Assembly: GCA_947307175.1 (NCBI GenBank)
Contig: CAMZIK010000017.1
Coordinates: 1 to 40,147, forward strand
DNA length: 40,147 bases
From: an uncultured Clostridia bacterium
GTDB lineage: Bacteria; Bacillota; Clostridia; Oscillospirales; Ruminococcaceae
Reading direction: 5' to 3'
The notes below the pieces were generated by a model. It did no database searches. It saw only the letters and a program-made list of their open reading frames with translations, and was not told the DNA's origin. Shown here one piece after another: positions 32,376 through 40,147 of the stretch (position 1 is the first letter of the stretch; each line of letters starts with the position of its first letter). The translations under genes were made by a program, and so were the position numbers.

Positions 32376-35087
32376 ATGAACGAGAAAACAAAAAAACTTT
32401 GCATAGAAATGGCGTTTATAACCGGTGTGCCGATACTGATAATGGTGATAATGTCGCTTGTTTATAAAGCAGGCGGTCTTTACCCGTTCGGAAACGGCAC
32501 GATAGCTTGGTGCGATATGACCCAGCAGGTAATACCGATGACTGCTGACCTTGATGATATTATTTCGGGAAAGACGGGATTTTTCCTGAATATGCAGAAC
32601 GCCGGCGGAATGAGCATGATAGGCGTTGTGTTCTTCTTTGTTGCTAGTCCGCTGAATCTGCTGACGCTTGCGATCCCAAAGCAGGATCTGGTTTTGTTCA
32701 TGAACGTGCTGACCATGTTCAAGCTCATGGCAGCAGGTCTTACGGCGATGCTCTTTTTCAGGAAGTGCATGAAAAAGCTGTCACCTGTTTTTGCTGCTTG
32801 TCTTAGTTTGTCCTATGCGTTCTGCGGTTATGCGGTCGTTTACTATCAGAACAACATCTGGCTAGATGTGCTTTATCTTTTCCCGCTGCTGATGATGGGC
32901 ATTTACCATCTTATCACCAAAAACAAGATACTGCCTTATGTTGTGACTCTCAGTCTTATGGCGATAGTCAACTATTACATCTGCTATATGGTCGCACTGT
33001 TCTGTATTTTCTTCTTTGCGCTTTTCTGCTATCGGGACAAGAAGGACAAGTATAAGCAGACGGGTTTTCTGTTCCTGACGGGAAGTTTGATCTCTGCGCT
33101 TATCACGGCTGTTGTATGGCTGCCGAGCCTGCTTCAGTATTTCGTCAGCGGACGAACAACATCTATTTACAGCAATCTTATAAGCTCAAGTTTTCTTTCG
33201 GAATTTCAGTCAACGCTTCCGCTCATCATTTACTCCACAGTTGCAATAGTTATCTGTTTGTTCTGCGTCATTGACAAAAGAAAACGCTCGAAAAACAACA
33301 GCACTATGCTGATGATACTTGTGCTTCTGCTTATTCCGATGATAGTTGAGCCGATAAATCTTATGTGGCATACGGGAAGCTATATGTCTTTCCCGTGCAG
33401 ATTTGCGTTTATGACCGTATTTGCAATGCTTATCTGCGCTGCACAGTTCCTTGAAGATGACAGCCTCCATATAAACGAGACTGTTAAGCAGGGAAGCAGG
33501 AACAAAAATATCATCATAGCTGTTATGTGTACAGCTGTGTATGCAGCCGCAGTTTTCCTTGTAAATCTTATAATGAAGCGCAACACTGTTGCTATTGAAA
33601 AATATTCCCGTGCGCTGTGGTCGGACGATTCGTTCCTTGCAGTTGAGGTAAAGGTATTCTTCATTTTTGCTATGGCTTTTGCAGTGGTATTTTTCTGTTA
33701 TAAGAAAGGAAGACTTGCAAAGAAGGTATTCGGCGCTTTGCTTTCGGGATTCGTTATCGCTCAGTCCGTTGCATCACTGAATATGTATGTAGCAGGTGCG
33801 AAGGATTACTCTCTTGATAAAGCGCAGACAACAAGAGCTGTGTTTGCTCTGGACGGAAAGATAAAGGACGACAGCTTCTACCGTGTCAAAATGACAAATA
33901 AGCATTTTGATGTCAACGATATAGGCGCAATGGGTTACCGTTCACTCAGCCATTATACTTCTCTTACCGACAGGGCATATATGTACTCCATGAAAAAGCT
34001 CGGCTATTCTTCATACTGGATGGAGGTAGGCTCTCACGGCGGAACGGAGCTTACAGATGCGCTGTTCAGCGTAAAGTACAAGATAGCGGGAACGCCGCTT
34101 GAAAGTGAAAATGCAGTTTACAGCACAGAGAATTATTCTGTATATCAGCGCAAGGATTGCCTCGGGCTTGGACTTGTTACGGACAGGGATATTTCAGAAA
34201 TGGACAGCTTTGATGACTATGACCGTTTTGAAGTTCAGCAGAAGCTTTACCAGACTCTCTTTGCACAGAGCGAGTCCGACGAGATAATGACCAAGTACGA
34301 ACCAACCAGCACGAGCGAGGTCATTATAAATCAGGACGATGAAGATATTCTGCTCACGCCTTTCGGAAAGAACACCTCGATAGTTTACGACTTTTTAGTA
34401 AAGGGCAGGCAGGTGCTTTATTTCGACTGCTTTGACAAGCTTTCCTCAAACCTTTATGAGAATATTTACGGCAGTTTCTCGGTCAGCATAAATAATATGG
34501 TGATACAGAGCGAATATCCTGCTCAGAATTCAAACGGACTGCTCAGACTCGGCGAGTTTGAAGACTGCCGTGTAAAAGTTGAGATAAACGTTCTTAAAAA
34601 CGTTCAGTGTACTTCTTTCGGTCTGTACGGGCTTGATATGAGCAAGCTTGATAAAGCGGTCTCTAATGCAAAGACCGCAGAGCTTGACGAGAAGTGCGGA
34701 GTCATCACTGGAAACTATGAAGCGAAGGCAGGCGAAAAGTGCGTACTGTTCGTGCCTTATTCCAAGACATTCAATGTTCAGGTCAACGGCAGGAAAACTG
34801 AATACTCAAAGGCTTTTGACGACTTTATCGTGTTTGACCTTGAAGAAGGAGAAAACGAGATAAAGATAACTGCTGAACCTATGGGCATTACCGCCGGGAT
34901 ATGCCTGAGCATCTTTGGTGTGTTCTTCGCTGCCGGGATATATCTGCTGCGCAGGAAGGTAAAGTTCGACGATGTCGTTTATACCGTCTGCAAGGTCACG
35001 GTCATTGCCGCAGGCGTGCTTGCATTCCTGTTCATCTATGTTTACCCAGTGGTGATAAACTGTACGGGTCCTAAATCAGAGATGTGA
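32376..35087 (+). CDS. YfhO-family multi-pass membrane protein
   Basis: This protein of about 903 residues has a dozen or more hydrophobic spans in its first 450 residues, a large outer domain at about 470-840 and one or two final helices (ITAGICLSIFGVFFAAGIYLL, VTVIAAGVLAFLFIYVYP). The N-terminal signature YPFGNGTIAWCDMTQQVIP is typical of the YfhO family, which in Bacillus and Listeria is linked to glycosylation of lipoteichoic or wall teichoic acid. The catalytic mechanism is not certain. The ATG at 32376 is preferred over 32361 because GGGAAAG precedes it. A response regulator starts 14 bases after its stop, so they probably share a transcript. Confidence 0.82.
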   Translation: MNEKTKKLCIEMAFITGVPILIMVIMSLVYKAGGLYPFGNGTIAWCDMTQQVIPMTADLDDIISGKTGFFLNMQNAGGMSMIGVVFFFVASPLNLLTLAIPKQDLVLFMNVLTMFKLMAAGLTAMLFFRKCMKKLSPVFAACLSLSYAFCGYAVVYYQNNIWLDVLYLFPLLMMGIYHLITKNKILPYVVTLSLMAIVNYYICYMVALFCIFFFALFCYRDKKDKYKQTGFLFLTGSLISALITAVVWLPSLLQYFVSGRTTSIYSNLISSSFLSEFQSTLPLIIYSTVAIVICLFCVIDKRKRSKNNSTMLMILVLLLIPMIVEPINLMWHTGSYMSFPCRFAFMTVFAMLICAAQFLEDDSLHINETVKQGSRNKNIIIAVMCTAVYAAAVFLVNLIMKRNTVAIEKYSRALWSDDSFLAVEVKVFFIFAMAFAVVFFCYKKGRLAKKVFGALLSGFVIAQSVASLNMYVAGAKDYSLDKAQTTRAVFALDGKIKDDSFYRVKMTNKHFDVNDIGAMGYRSLSHYTSLTDRAYMYSMKKLGYSSYWMEVGSHGGTELTDALFSVKYKIAGTPLESENAVYSTENYSVYQRKDCLGLGLVTDRDISEMDSFDDYDRFEVQQKLYQTLFAQSESDEIMTKYEPTSTSEVIINQDDEDILLTPFGKNTSIVYDFLVKGRQVLYFDCFDKLSSNLYENIYGSFSVSINNMVIQSEYPAQNSNGLLRLGEFEDCRVKVEINVLKNVQCTSFGLYGLDMSKLDKAVSNAKTAELDEKCGVITGNYEAKAGEKCVLFVPYSKTFNVQVNGRKTEYSKAFDDFIVFDLEEGENEIKITAEPMGITAGICLSIFGVFFAAGIYLLRRKVKFDDVVYTVCKVTVIAAGVLAFLFIYVYPVVINCTGPKSEM

Positions 35088-35101
35088 AACAGGGGTTGAA
35101 A

Positions 35102-35776
35102 ATGTATAGGATATATCTTGTAGAAGACGATGCTGCGCTGGCGCAGGCGTTAAAGACCGCCATTTCGACATGGAACTTCGATGTTGTCTGTGCTTGCGAG
35201 TTCAGCGATGTGACAGGGGAGTTCCAAAAAGTTGACCCGCAGCTTGTGATAATGGATATGACGCTGCCGTTCTTCAATGGCTGTCACTGGTGCAGGCAGA
35301 TAAGGAAAATTTCAAAAGTGCCGATAGTGTTTTTGTCTTCGGCGGCTGATAATATGAATCAGATAATGGCAATGAACATGGGTGCGGACGACTTTATCGC
35401 AAAGCCTGTCGATCCTGCTGTGCTTATCGCAAAGATACAGGCTGTGATGCGAAGATGCTATGAGATGGTGCAGGCATCGCCGACTCTTACGCACGGCGGA
35501 CTTACGCTCGACCTCGGAGACTCTACCGTCAGCTTTGATGGGCAGACGGCTGAGCTTACCAAAAACGAAATGCGTATCATGCAGACGCTTCTTGAAAACA
35601 AGGGCAGGATAGTCAGCCGTGATACGCTTATGCTCAAGCTGTGGCAGGTGGACAGCTATGTTGAGGAGAACACGCTTACGGTCAATGTCACAAGGCTGCG
35701 CAAAAAGCTTGCTTCTCTCGGAGCGAACGACATCATAAAGACACGTGTCGGAAGCGGATACATAATTGAGATGTGA
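35102..35776 (+). CDS. OmpR-family response regulator of a Bce-type system
   Basis: This is a 224-residue regulator with phosphoacceptor Asp52 (VIMDMTLPFFNG), conserved Lys in FIAKPVDP and a winged-helix DNA-binding domain (LTKNEMRIMQTLLENKGRIVSRDTLMLKLW). AGGGG precedes the ATG at 35102. The kinase gene follows after 13 bases and the ABC transporter genes lie 1.4 kb further on. A direct repeat of TGTCAC before the transporter genes is a likely target. By analogy with BceR it would respond to cell-wall antibiotics or peptides, which is inference. Confidence 0.92.
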   Translation: MYRIYLVEDDAALAQALKTAISTWNFDVVCACEFSDVTGEFQKVDPQLVIMDMTLPFFNGCHWCRQIRKISKVPIVFLSSAADNMNQIMAMNMGADDFIAKPVDPAVLIAKIQAVMRRCYEMVQASPTLTHGGLTLDLGDSTVSFDGQTAELTKNEMRIMQTLLENKGRIVSRDTLMLKLWQVDSYVEENTLTVNVTRLRKKLASLGANDIIKTRVGSGYIIEM

Positions 35777-35789
35777 GGATACATAAAAT

Positions 35790-36770
35790 ATGAAACTGTT
35801 TCTTCTGTTCCTGAAAAGATATGCGGCTTCGGCTGCTGTGCTTGTTGTCTTTTCAGGCATATTTGCGCTGGTGTTTTCGCTGTATGACCTGCACGCAGAG
35901 GCTGTGATCTACGCCTGCGCTCTTTGCGCTGCGGTGGGAATAGTTATTATTGCAGTGAAGTTCATACTTTTCCGCAGGGACTATCTCATAAGGCAAAGGC
36001 TCATTGACGAGATAGGTATGCTCGCTCAGCCGCTGCCCGAAGCGAAAACTCCCGAACAGCAGCAGTACAACGAGATAATATCTATGCTGCGAAATGAATG
36101 CGGAAAAGCAAACAGCAAATATAAGACCGACCGCACGGAGATGCTTGATTATTTTACAACATGGGTGCATCAGATAAAGATACCTGTCTCGGTGATGTAT
36201 ATGACACTGGGACAGTATGACAGCGACGAGCATAATCAGCTTGCCGCTGAACTTATGCGTATAGACAGCTATATTGAAATGGTGCTTTGCTATTTCAGGC
36301 TCGACGAGAGCGCAGCAGACCTTGTTGCACATAACGTCAGCGTTGATGAGGTCATCAGAAAATGTGTCCGTAAGTATGCTTCGGTTTTTATATCCAAGCA
36401 CCTGAGAATTGAGTATCAGGGTACTGACCTTACGGCTGTGACTGACGAAAAATGGCTGGGATTTATTATTGAACAGCTTATCTCAAATTCGCTCAAATAT
36501 ACCGAGAAAGGCAGCGTGAGCATCTGCGTCAGGGGCAGGAGCATCATTGTTTCGGATACGGGTATTGGCATCGCCGCTGCGGACGTTCCGAGGATATTTG
36601 AAAGAGGTTATACGGGTCTGAACGGCAGAGCAGATAATAAATCAACAGGGCTTGGGCTGTACCTTGTAAAGAAAGCCTGCAAAAAGCTCGGCGCTCAGGT
36701 GACTGTCCAAAGCGCCGTCGGCAAAGGCACTCAGGTCACCGTAACCCTGCCAGAACAGATAGAGGTATGA
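35790..36770 (+). CDS. Intramembrane-sensing histidine kinase (BceS-like)
   Basis: This is a 326-residue kinase with two transmembrane helices in the first 65 residues (about 10-31 and 37-60) and almost no outer loop, as in BceS-type kinases that sense flux through a partner ABC transporter. The phosphorylated His127 lies in FTTWVHQIKIPVSVM. The ATPase domain has QLISNSLKYTEKG, VSDTGIGI and STGLGLYLVKK. A typical ribosome binding site (GTGAGGAT) precedes the start. Confidence 0.93.
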   Translation: MKLFLLFLKRYAASAAVLVVFSGIFALVFSLYDLHAEAVIYACALCAAVGIVIIAVKFILFRRDYLIRQRLIDEIGMLAQPLPEAKTPEQQQYNEIISMLRNECGKANSKYKTDRTEMLDYFTTWVHQIKIPVSVMYMTLGQYDSDEHNQLAAELMRIDSYIEMVLCYFRLDESAADLVAHNVSVDEVIRKCVRKYASVFISKHLRIEYQGTDLTAVTDEKWLGFIIEQLISNSLKYTEKGSVSICVRGRSIIVSDTGIGIAAADVPRIFERGYTGLNGRADNKSTGLGLYLVKKACKKLGAQVTVQSAVGKGTQVTVTLPEQIEV

Positions 36771-36787
36771 CAGCTTTATGTGCTGCT

Positions 36788-37000
36788 TTTGGGTAAATCT
36801 TCTGGAAAGATTGTCTTTCAGATCCTATCATAGACTCTCACTACTTTTTCGCCATTGAGGTCGAAGACCCCAATGGCGAAAAAGCAATAAAAGTTTTAGG
36901 AAAGGGGTCTGGACGGGAAAGAGTAACCGTTACCACGGTTACTCTGGAGAATGGCTTTGCCATTCTCTGACCCATTTTTCAAAAGGGTTTCCCCCAGAAC
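36788..37000 (-). repeat. Expanded dispersed element in reverse orientation, copy 5
   Basis: Read on the minus strand, the copy starts GTTCTGGGGGAAACCC and ends GAAGATTTACCCAAAA. It contains hairpin GAGAATGGC/GCCATTCTC (36947-36967), then the AGAGTAACCG/CGGTTACTCT hairpin (36920-36945) found unchanged in the 31574 copy. The linker AAACTTTTATTGC, hairpin 2 at 36844-36884 (CTTTTTCGCCATTG and complement) and a tail with GAGAGTCTATGATAGGATCTG follow. It separates the two-component genes from the ABC transporter genes. Confidence 0.88.
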
Positions 37001-37029
37001 AACACACAAAGCAGCTCACCTTACAAAAG

Positions 37030-37046
37030 TGTCACATAAATGTCAC
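37030..37046 (+). promoter_or_regulatory. Direct repeat TGTCAC, likely response-regulator site
   Basis: TGTCAC occurs at 37030-37035 and 37041-37046, an 11-bp period that places both on the same helix face, as OmpR-family dimers require. It lies about 125 bases before the ABC ATPase gene. A weak -10 (TAAGAT, 37079-37084) follows. The regulator at 35102 is the natural candidate to bind here. Confidence 0.6.
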
Positions 37047-37110
37047 ACGAATAGATTTTGAAAAGAAAAGACTTATGATAAGATAAAAAGCACAGACAAG
37101 AGAAAGACAG

Positions 37111-37143
37111 GGCTGTGCTGAAAAGATAGAGTACTGCACAGCC
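37111..37143 (+). other. Inverted repeat in the ABC operon leader
   Basis: GGCTGTGC (37111-37118) and GCACAGCC (37136-37143) are perfect complements around a 17-base loop. They lie just upstream of the ribosome binding site of the ABC ATPase gene and would form a hairpin in the leader mRNA. There is no T-tract, so it is not an intrinsic terminator. Confidence 0.55.
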
Positions 37144-37172
37144 GTGGAGACGACTTATTGGGAGGAAAGAAA

Positions 37173-37940
37173 ATGTCTATATTAACAGTATCGGGTGTAA
37201 GCAAGATATACACATCACGCTTTGGCACGAACAAGGTGCAGGCTCTTGACAACGTAAGCTTTGAGGTGAACGAAGGCGAGTACGTTGCGGTAATGGGTGA
37301 GTCGGGTTCGGGAAAAACTACGCTGCTTAATATTCTTGCTTCGCTTGACAAGGCGACAAGCGGCGAGGTCATTCTTGACGGAAAGAAGCTGTCGTCGATA
37401 AAAGAAAAAGAAATATCCGCATTCAGACGTGATAACCTCGGTTTCGTTTTTCAAGACTTCAATCTGCTCGATAACTTTTCGGTAAAGGATAATATCCTGC
37501 TTCCGCTGGTGCTTCTCGGACTGAGTTATGAGGAGATGAAAAAAAGGCTTGAGCCTATCGCAAAGAGCCTTGGCATCGCTGATCTGCTTGAAAAGTTCCC
37601 GTATGAGATCTCTGGCGGACAAAAGCAGAGAACGGCTGTTGCAAGGGCGATAATCACAAATCCGAAGCTGATACTTGCCGACGAGCCGACAGGCGCTCTG
37701 GATTCACGCTCGACAGACAGCCTGCTTGACATATTTGCTCAGCTCAACGCAAGCGGTCAGACTATCCTCATGGTGACCCATTCGGTAAAGGCTGCAAGCA
37801 GAGCAGGCAGAGTCCTGTTCATCAAGGACGGTTCGCTGTTCCACCAGATATACAGAGGCGACAGCAACAACGAGGAGATGTATCAGAAGATCTCCGATGC
37901 ACTTACTCTGCTTCTGACGGGCGGTGAGAACAATGGGTAA
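37173..37940 (+). CDS. ABC transporter ATPase of a BceAB/MacB-type exporter
   Basis: This is a 255-residue ATPase with Walker A GESGSGKTT at about 42-50, Q-loop FVFQDFNL, signature ISGGQKQRTAVARA, Walker B LILADEPTGALD and the switch His in MVTHS. The C-terminal tail (HQIYRGDSNNEEMYQKISDAL) is typical of Bce-type ATPases. The start at 37173 follows GGGAGG. The permease gene overlaps its last eight bases. The pair would export or detoxify antimicrobial peptides or lipid-binding antibiotics and signal to the kinase upstream; the specific substrate is unknown. Confidence 0.93.
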   Translation: MSILTVSGVSKIYTSRFGTNKVQALDNVSFEVNEGEYVAVMGESGSGKTTLLNILASLDKATSGEVILDGKKLSSIKEKEISAFRRDNLGFVFQDFNLLDNFSVKDNILLPLVLLGLSYEEMKKRLEPIAKSLGIADLLEKFPYEISGGQKQRTAVARAIITNPKLILADEPTGALDSRSTDSLLDIFAQLNASGQTILMVTHSVKAASRAGRVLFIKDGSLFHQIYRGDSNNEEMYQKISDALTLLLTGGENNG

Positions 37941-39981
37941 CAGATACTATGCACGGCTTGCCCGTGACAACATTAAAAAGAACGCAAGGGTATATATCCC
38001 GTATATCCTGACGTGTGTGCTTATGTGTGCGATGATATATATCATCTCTTCGCTTGCAAATAACCCCGATCTGCACACGATGAAGCGAGGCTCACGCACC
38101 ACTCCTGTTATCATGACCTTCGGAACTTATGTTACGGCGGTATTTGCCTTCATTTTTCTTTTCTACTCGAACAGCTTTATCATCAAGCGCCGCCGCAGGG
38201 AGCTTGGACTTCTCAATATTCTTGGAATGGAAAAACGGCACATCTCAAAGCTGATGCTTGTCGAAACGATCTATGTTGCGGTCATTACACTTGCTGCAGG
38301 ACTTGGCATCGGCGTGCTTCTGGATAAGCTTATGTTCCTGTCGCTTACGAAGATGATAGGGGAGAGCGCAACGCTGGGATTTCATATCTCTTTTCAGTCG
38401 CTTATTCTCACGGCATTGTTCATGCTTGCAACATTCGCTGTGATATATATCTATACCGTAGGAAAAGTGCATCTTTCAAAGCCTGTCGAGCTGCTTTCGG
38501 GTTCGAGCGTCGGCGAAAAAGAGCCTAAGACAAAAATAGCAATGACACTTATCGGCATTGCTCTGCTTGCGGTCGGATATGTCATCTCTATCGTGACAGA
38601 AGAGCCTACAAAGGTGCTGCCGCTGTTTCTGCTTGCAGTTCTGTGCGTTATTTTCGGAACGTATCTTATCTTTATGGCGGGAAGCATAGCACTTCTGAAG
38701 TTCCTCAAAAAGAGAGAGAAGTTTTACTACAAGACCAACCATTTTGCAGCTGTTTCGGGGCTTATCTACCGTATGAAGCGAAATGCGGTAGGGCTTGCGA
38801 GCGTATGTATTCTTTCAACGATGGTGCTTGTTATGGTGTCGGTCACATCTTCGATGATGATAGGGCTTGACGGTGCGGTAAGGCGTGACCACCCGTATGA
38901 TGTTAGGGTTAATACCCATACTGTTTCATCGGCAGACAAGTTTGAAAAGCTGATCTCGGAGAAAATGGAGATCACAAATATCCACAGGACGAGCCAGCCT
39001 GTATTTCTGGTCTACGGTGAATTTGACAAGCCAAAGACATTTACGAAAGATGATTATATCCTGAATGCTGACCCTTACGGAAATGAATATGAGACGTTAA
39101 AGCCTGAGCTTTACGATAAGGAGTTCAACATCAATGTCTCTGAGAAAGAGGAGGTCATAAACGGCTTTGATGAGGATACAAGTTTCAGCGAGCAGGATTT
39201 TGATATTCAAAAGGGTGAGATAGTTGTTTTGACGGGTATGCCCGATCTGCACCTTGACAGCGTTACTATTGCGGGAAAGACCTACAAGGTAGCAAAGATA
39301 TTATTTAACGAAGATGCGATGCAAAACGGCTACGGTATGAACTATGATATAGTTATGAGCAGCCGTGAGGAGATAATCGAGCTTACAGAGGCGTTCAACA
39401 AAGCCGCTTACAAGCAGGCTATGGGCAGCGAGCGTCTTGAATTTGACTATGTATCAGGTGACAAGCAGGAGCAGGACGAAAAGTTTGTGGAGGTTTTCGA
39501 CGATATATACAACAGTGAGATAAACAACAAAGATGGGATCGAAAACGTATTTTATACTTTTTTCACAGATGAAAAATCTCAGGCGCTGGAGATATTCGGC
39601 TCGCTGTTTTTCCTGGGGCTGTTCCTCGGAACGCTGTTTATGATAGAAACGATACTGATAATCTACTACAAGCAGATAAGCGAAGGTTATGAGGATCAGA
39701 AGCGCTTTGAGATAATGCAGAACGTCGGAATGAGCAGGCGTGAGGTGAAGCGCTCGATACGTTCGCAGATATTGCTCGTGTTCTTCCTTCCGCTGATCGC
39801 TGCAGGCGTGCATATCATATTTGCGTTCCCGCTGATAAGAAGAATGCTCAAGCTGATCGGTCTTTTGGATACAAAGCTTTATATGATGTGCGCAGCAGGC
39901 TCATTTGTGGGCTTTGCACTGATATACAGCGCAATTTACACGCTCACCGCAAAGACCTATTACAAGATAGTTAAGAAATAA
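37933..39981 (+). CDS. FtsX-like ABC permease, BceB-type
   Basis: This is a 682-residue permease. Transmembrane segments cluster at the N-terminus (about 20-38, 58-77, 108-130, 155-175, 205-222, 235-258, 285-306). A large extracytoplasmic domain of about 240 residues follows (HPYDVRVNTHTVSS to FFTDEKSQALE), and three final helices end with YKIVKK. The big outer domain before the last three helices is the hallmark of BceB-like permeases, which recognise the drug and signal to the kinase. The ATG at 37933 is preferred to the GTG at 37924. The last 39 bases before the right repeat (39982-40020) show nothing distinctive. Confidence 0.93.
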   Translation: MGNRYYARLARDNIKKNARVYIPYILTCVLMCAMIYIISSLANNPDLHTMKRGSRTTPVIMTFGTYVTAVFAFIFLFYSNSFIIKRRRRELGLLNILGMEKRHISKLMLVETIYVAVITLAAGLGIGVLLDKLMFLSLTKMIGESATLGFHISFQSLILTALFMLATFAVIYIYTVGKVHLSKPVELLSGSSVGEKEPKTKIAMTLIGIALLAVGYVISIVTEEPTKVLPLFLLAVLCVIFGTYLIFMAGSIALLKFLKKREKFYYKTNHFAAVSGLIYRMKRNAVGLASVCILSTMVLVMVSVTSSMMIGLDGAVRRDHPYDVRVNTHTVSSADKFEKLISEKMEITNIHRTSQPVFLVYGEFDKPKTFTKDDYILNADPYGNEYETLKPELYDKEFNINVSEKEEVINGFDEDTSFSEQDFDIQKGEIVVLTGMPDLHLDSVTIAGKTYKVAKILFNEDAMQNGYGMNYDIVMSSREEIIELTEAFNKAAYKQAMGSERLEFDYVSGDKQEQDEKFVEVFDDIYNSEINNKDGIENVFYTFFTDEKSQALEIFGSLFFLGLFLGTLFMIETILIIYYKQISEGYEDQKRFEIMQNVGMSRREVKRSIRSQILLVFFLPLIAAGVHIIFAFPLIRRMLKLIGLLDTKLYMMCAAGSFVGFALIYSAIYTLTAKTYYKIVKK

Positions 39982-40020
39982 ATCAGAATTTAGTTTAGTA
40001 CTATGTATAAAGATGTGCTG

Positions 40021-40147
40021 CCGAAGGGGTTTGGGGGCGATCGGAAAGCCCCCAAAACAAGAACTCGACATCTGATGTTCAAGCCGCCTTTTCGCAGGCG
40101 GCTTGAGGCGGCTGGCGTTACCACGGGGCAGGGAAAGCCCTCTCTTA
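40021..40147 (-). repeat. Right copy of the 127-bp inverted repeat, cut by the window end
   Basis: The sequence is the reverse complement of 38-164 with about five substitutions and no gaps. The hairpins TTTGGGGGC/GCCCCCAAA and AAGCCGCCT/AGGCGGCTT are intact. The window ends inside the next hairpin, so the repeat very probably continues beyond it. Confidence 0.9.

Overview
The window looks like a chromosomal segment of an anaerobic Firmicute of class Clostridia, most likely a Ruminococcus-like member of the Oscillospiraceae/Ruminococcaceae. The basis is the overall housekeeping content: a Firmicutes-style ATP synthase operon with a sodium-type c subunit, a SigK-type sigma factor, strong AGGAGG ribosome binding sites and TTGACA/TATAAT promoters. 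The genus is inference. No tRNA, rRNA, CRISPR array, transposase, integrase or phage gene was seen, so this is core chromosome with repeat-rich intergenic spaces.

Layout. 1-1063: half of a long inverted repeat, a 38-residue Cys/Gly-rich peptide and an unrecognised 159-residue protein, both on the minus strand. 1176-8929: a ClpC-type AAA+ unfoldase, a DegV/FakB-type fatty-acid-binding protein, LepA (EF4), two small membrane proteins and HemW. 9060-10331: an unknown membrane protein and a small lipoprotein. 10440-17726: the complete F-type ATP synthase operon in the order atpI-B-E-F-H-A-G-(small membrane gene)-D-C. Its c subunit carries a two-carboxylate Na+ signature. 17753-20074: a lipoprotein and a Na/Pi cotransporter with a PhoU domain. 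20346-21722, minus strand: a cupin-GNAT pair flanked by two copies of an unrecognised structured RNA, each ending in a terminator-like hairpin. 21917-23938: a two-component system. 24158-25265: acylphosphatase, a perfect parS site (ParB/Spo0J binding) and sigK. 25418-28826: a REC-GGDEF-EAL-PAS-REC-GGDEF signalling protein with its own Hpt protein. 29019-32172, minus strand: copper export (csoR, copA with a fused CopZ-like domain that keeps its own Shine-Dalgarno and start). 32376-39981: a YfhO-family membrane protein followed by a Bce-type module (regulator, intramembrane-sensing kinase, ABC ATPase, FtsX-like permease). The last 127 bases are an inverted copy of bases 38-164.

The most unusual material lies between the genes. 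One family of dispersed elements (4530, 20091, 23946, 31574 and, inverted, 36788, plus a 58-bp remnant at 28957) has imperfect terminal inverted repeats and two hairpins. The stems change in a paired way between copies while the linkers stay conserved, and two copies carry extra plug-in hairpins, one of them identical between the two. A second hairpin family is found at 1-164, 6630-6866 and 40021-40147. A further candidate for a new system is the duplicated RNA flanking the cupin-GNAT pair.

Other observations worth following are the internal CopZ start inside copA, the two-carboxylate c subunit, the extra membrane gene inside the atp operon, and a ClpC whose middle domain is strongly shortened. 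All assignments come from reading the sequence; no database search was possible.
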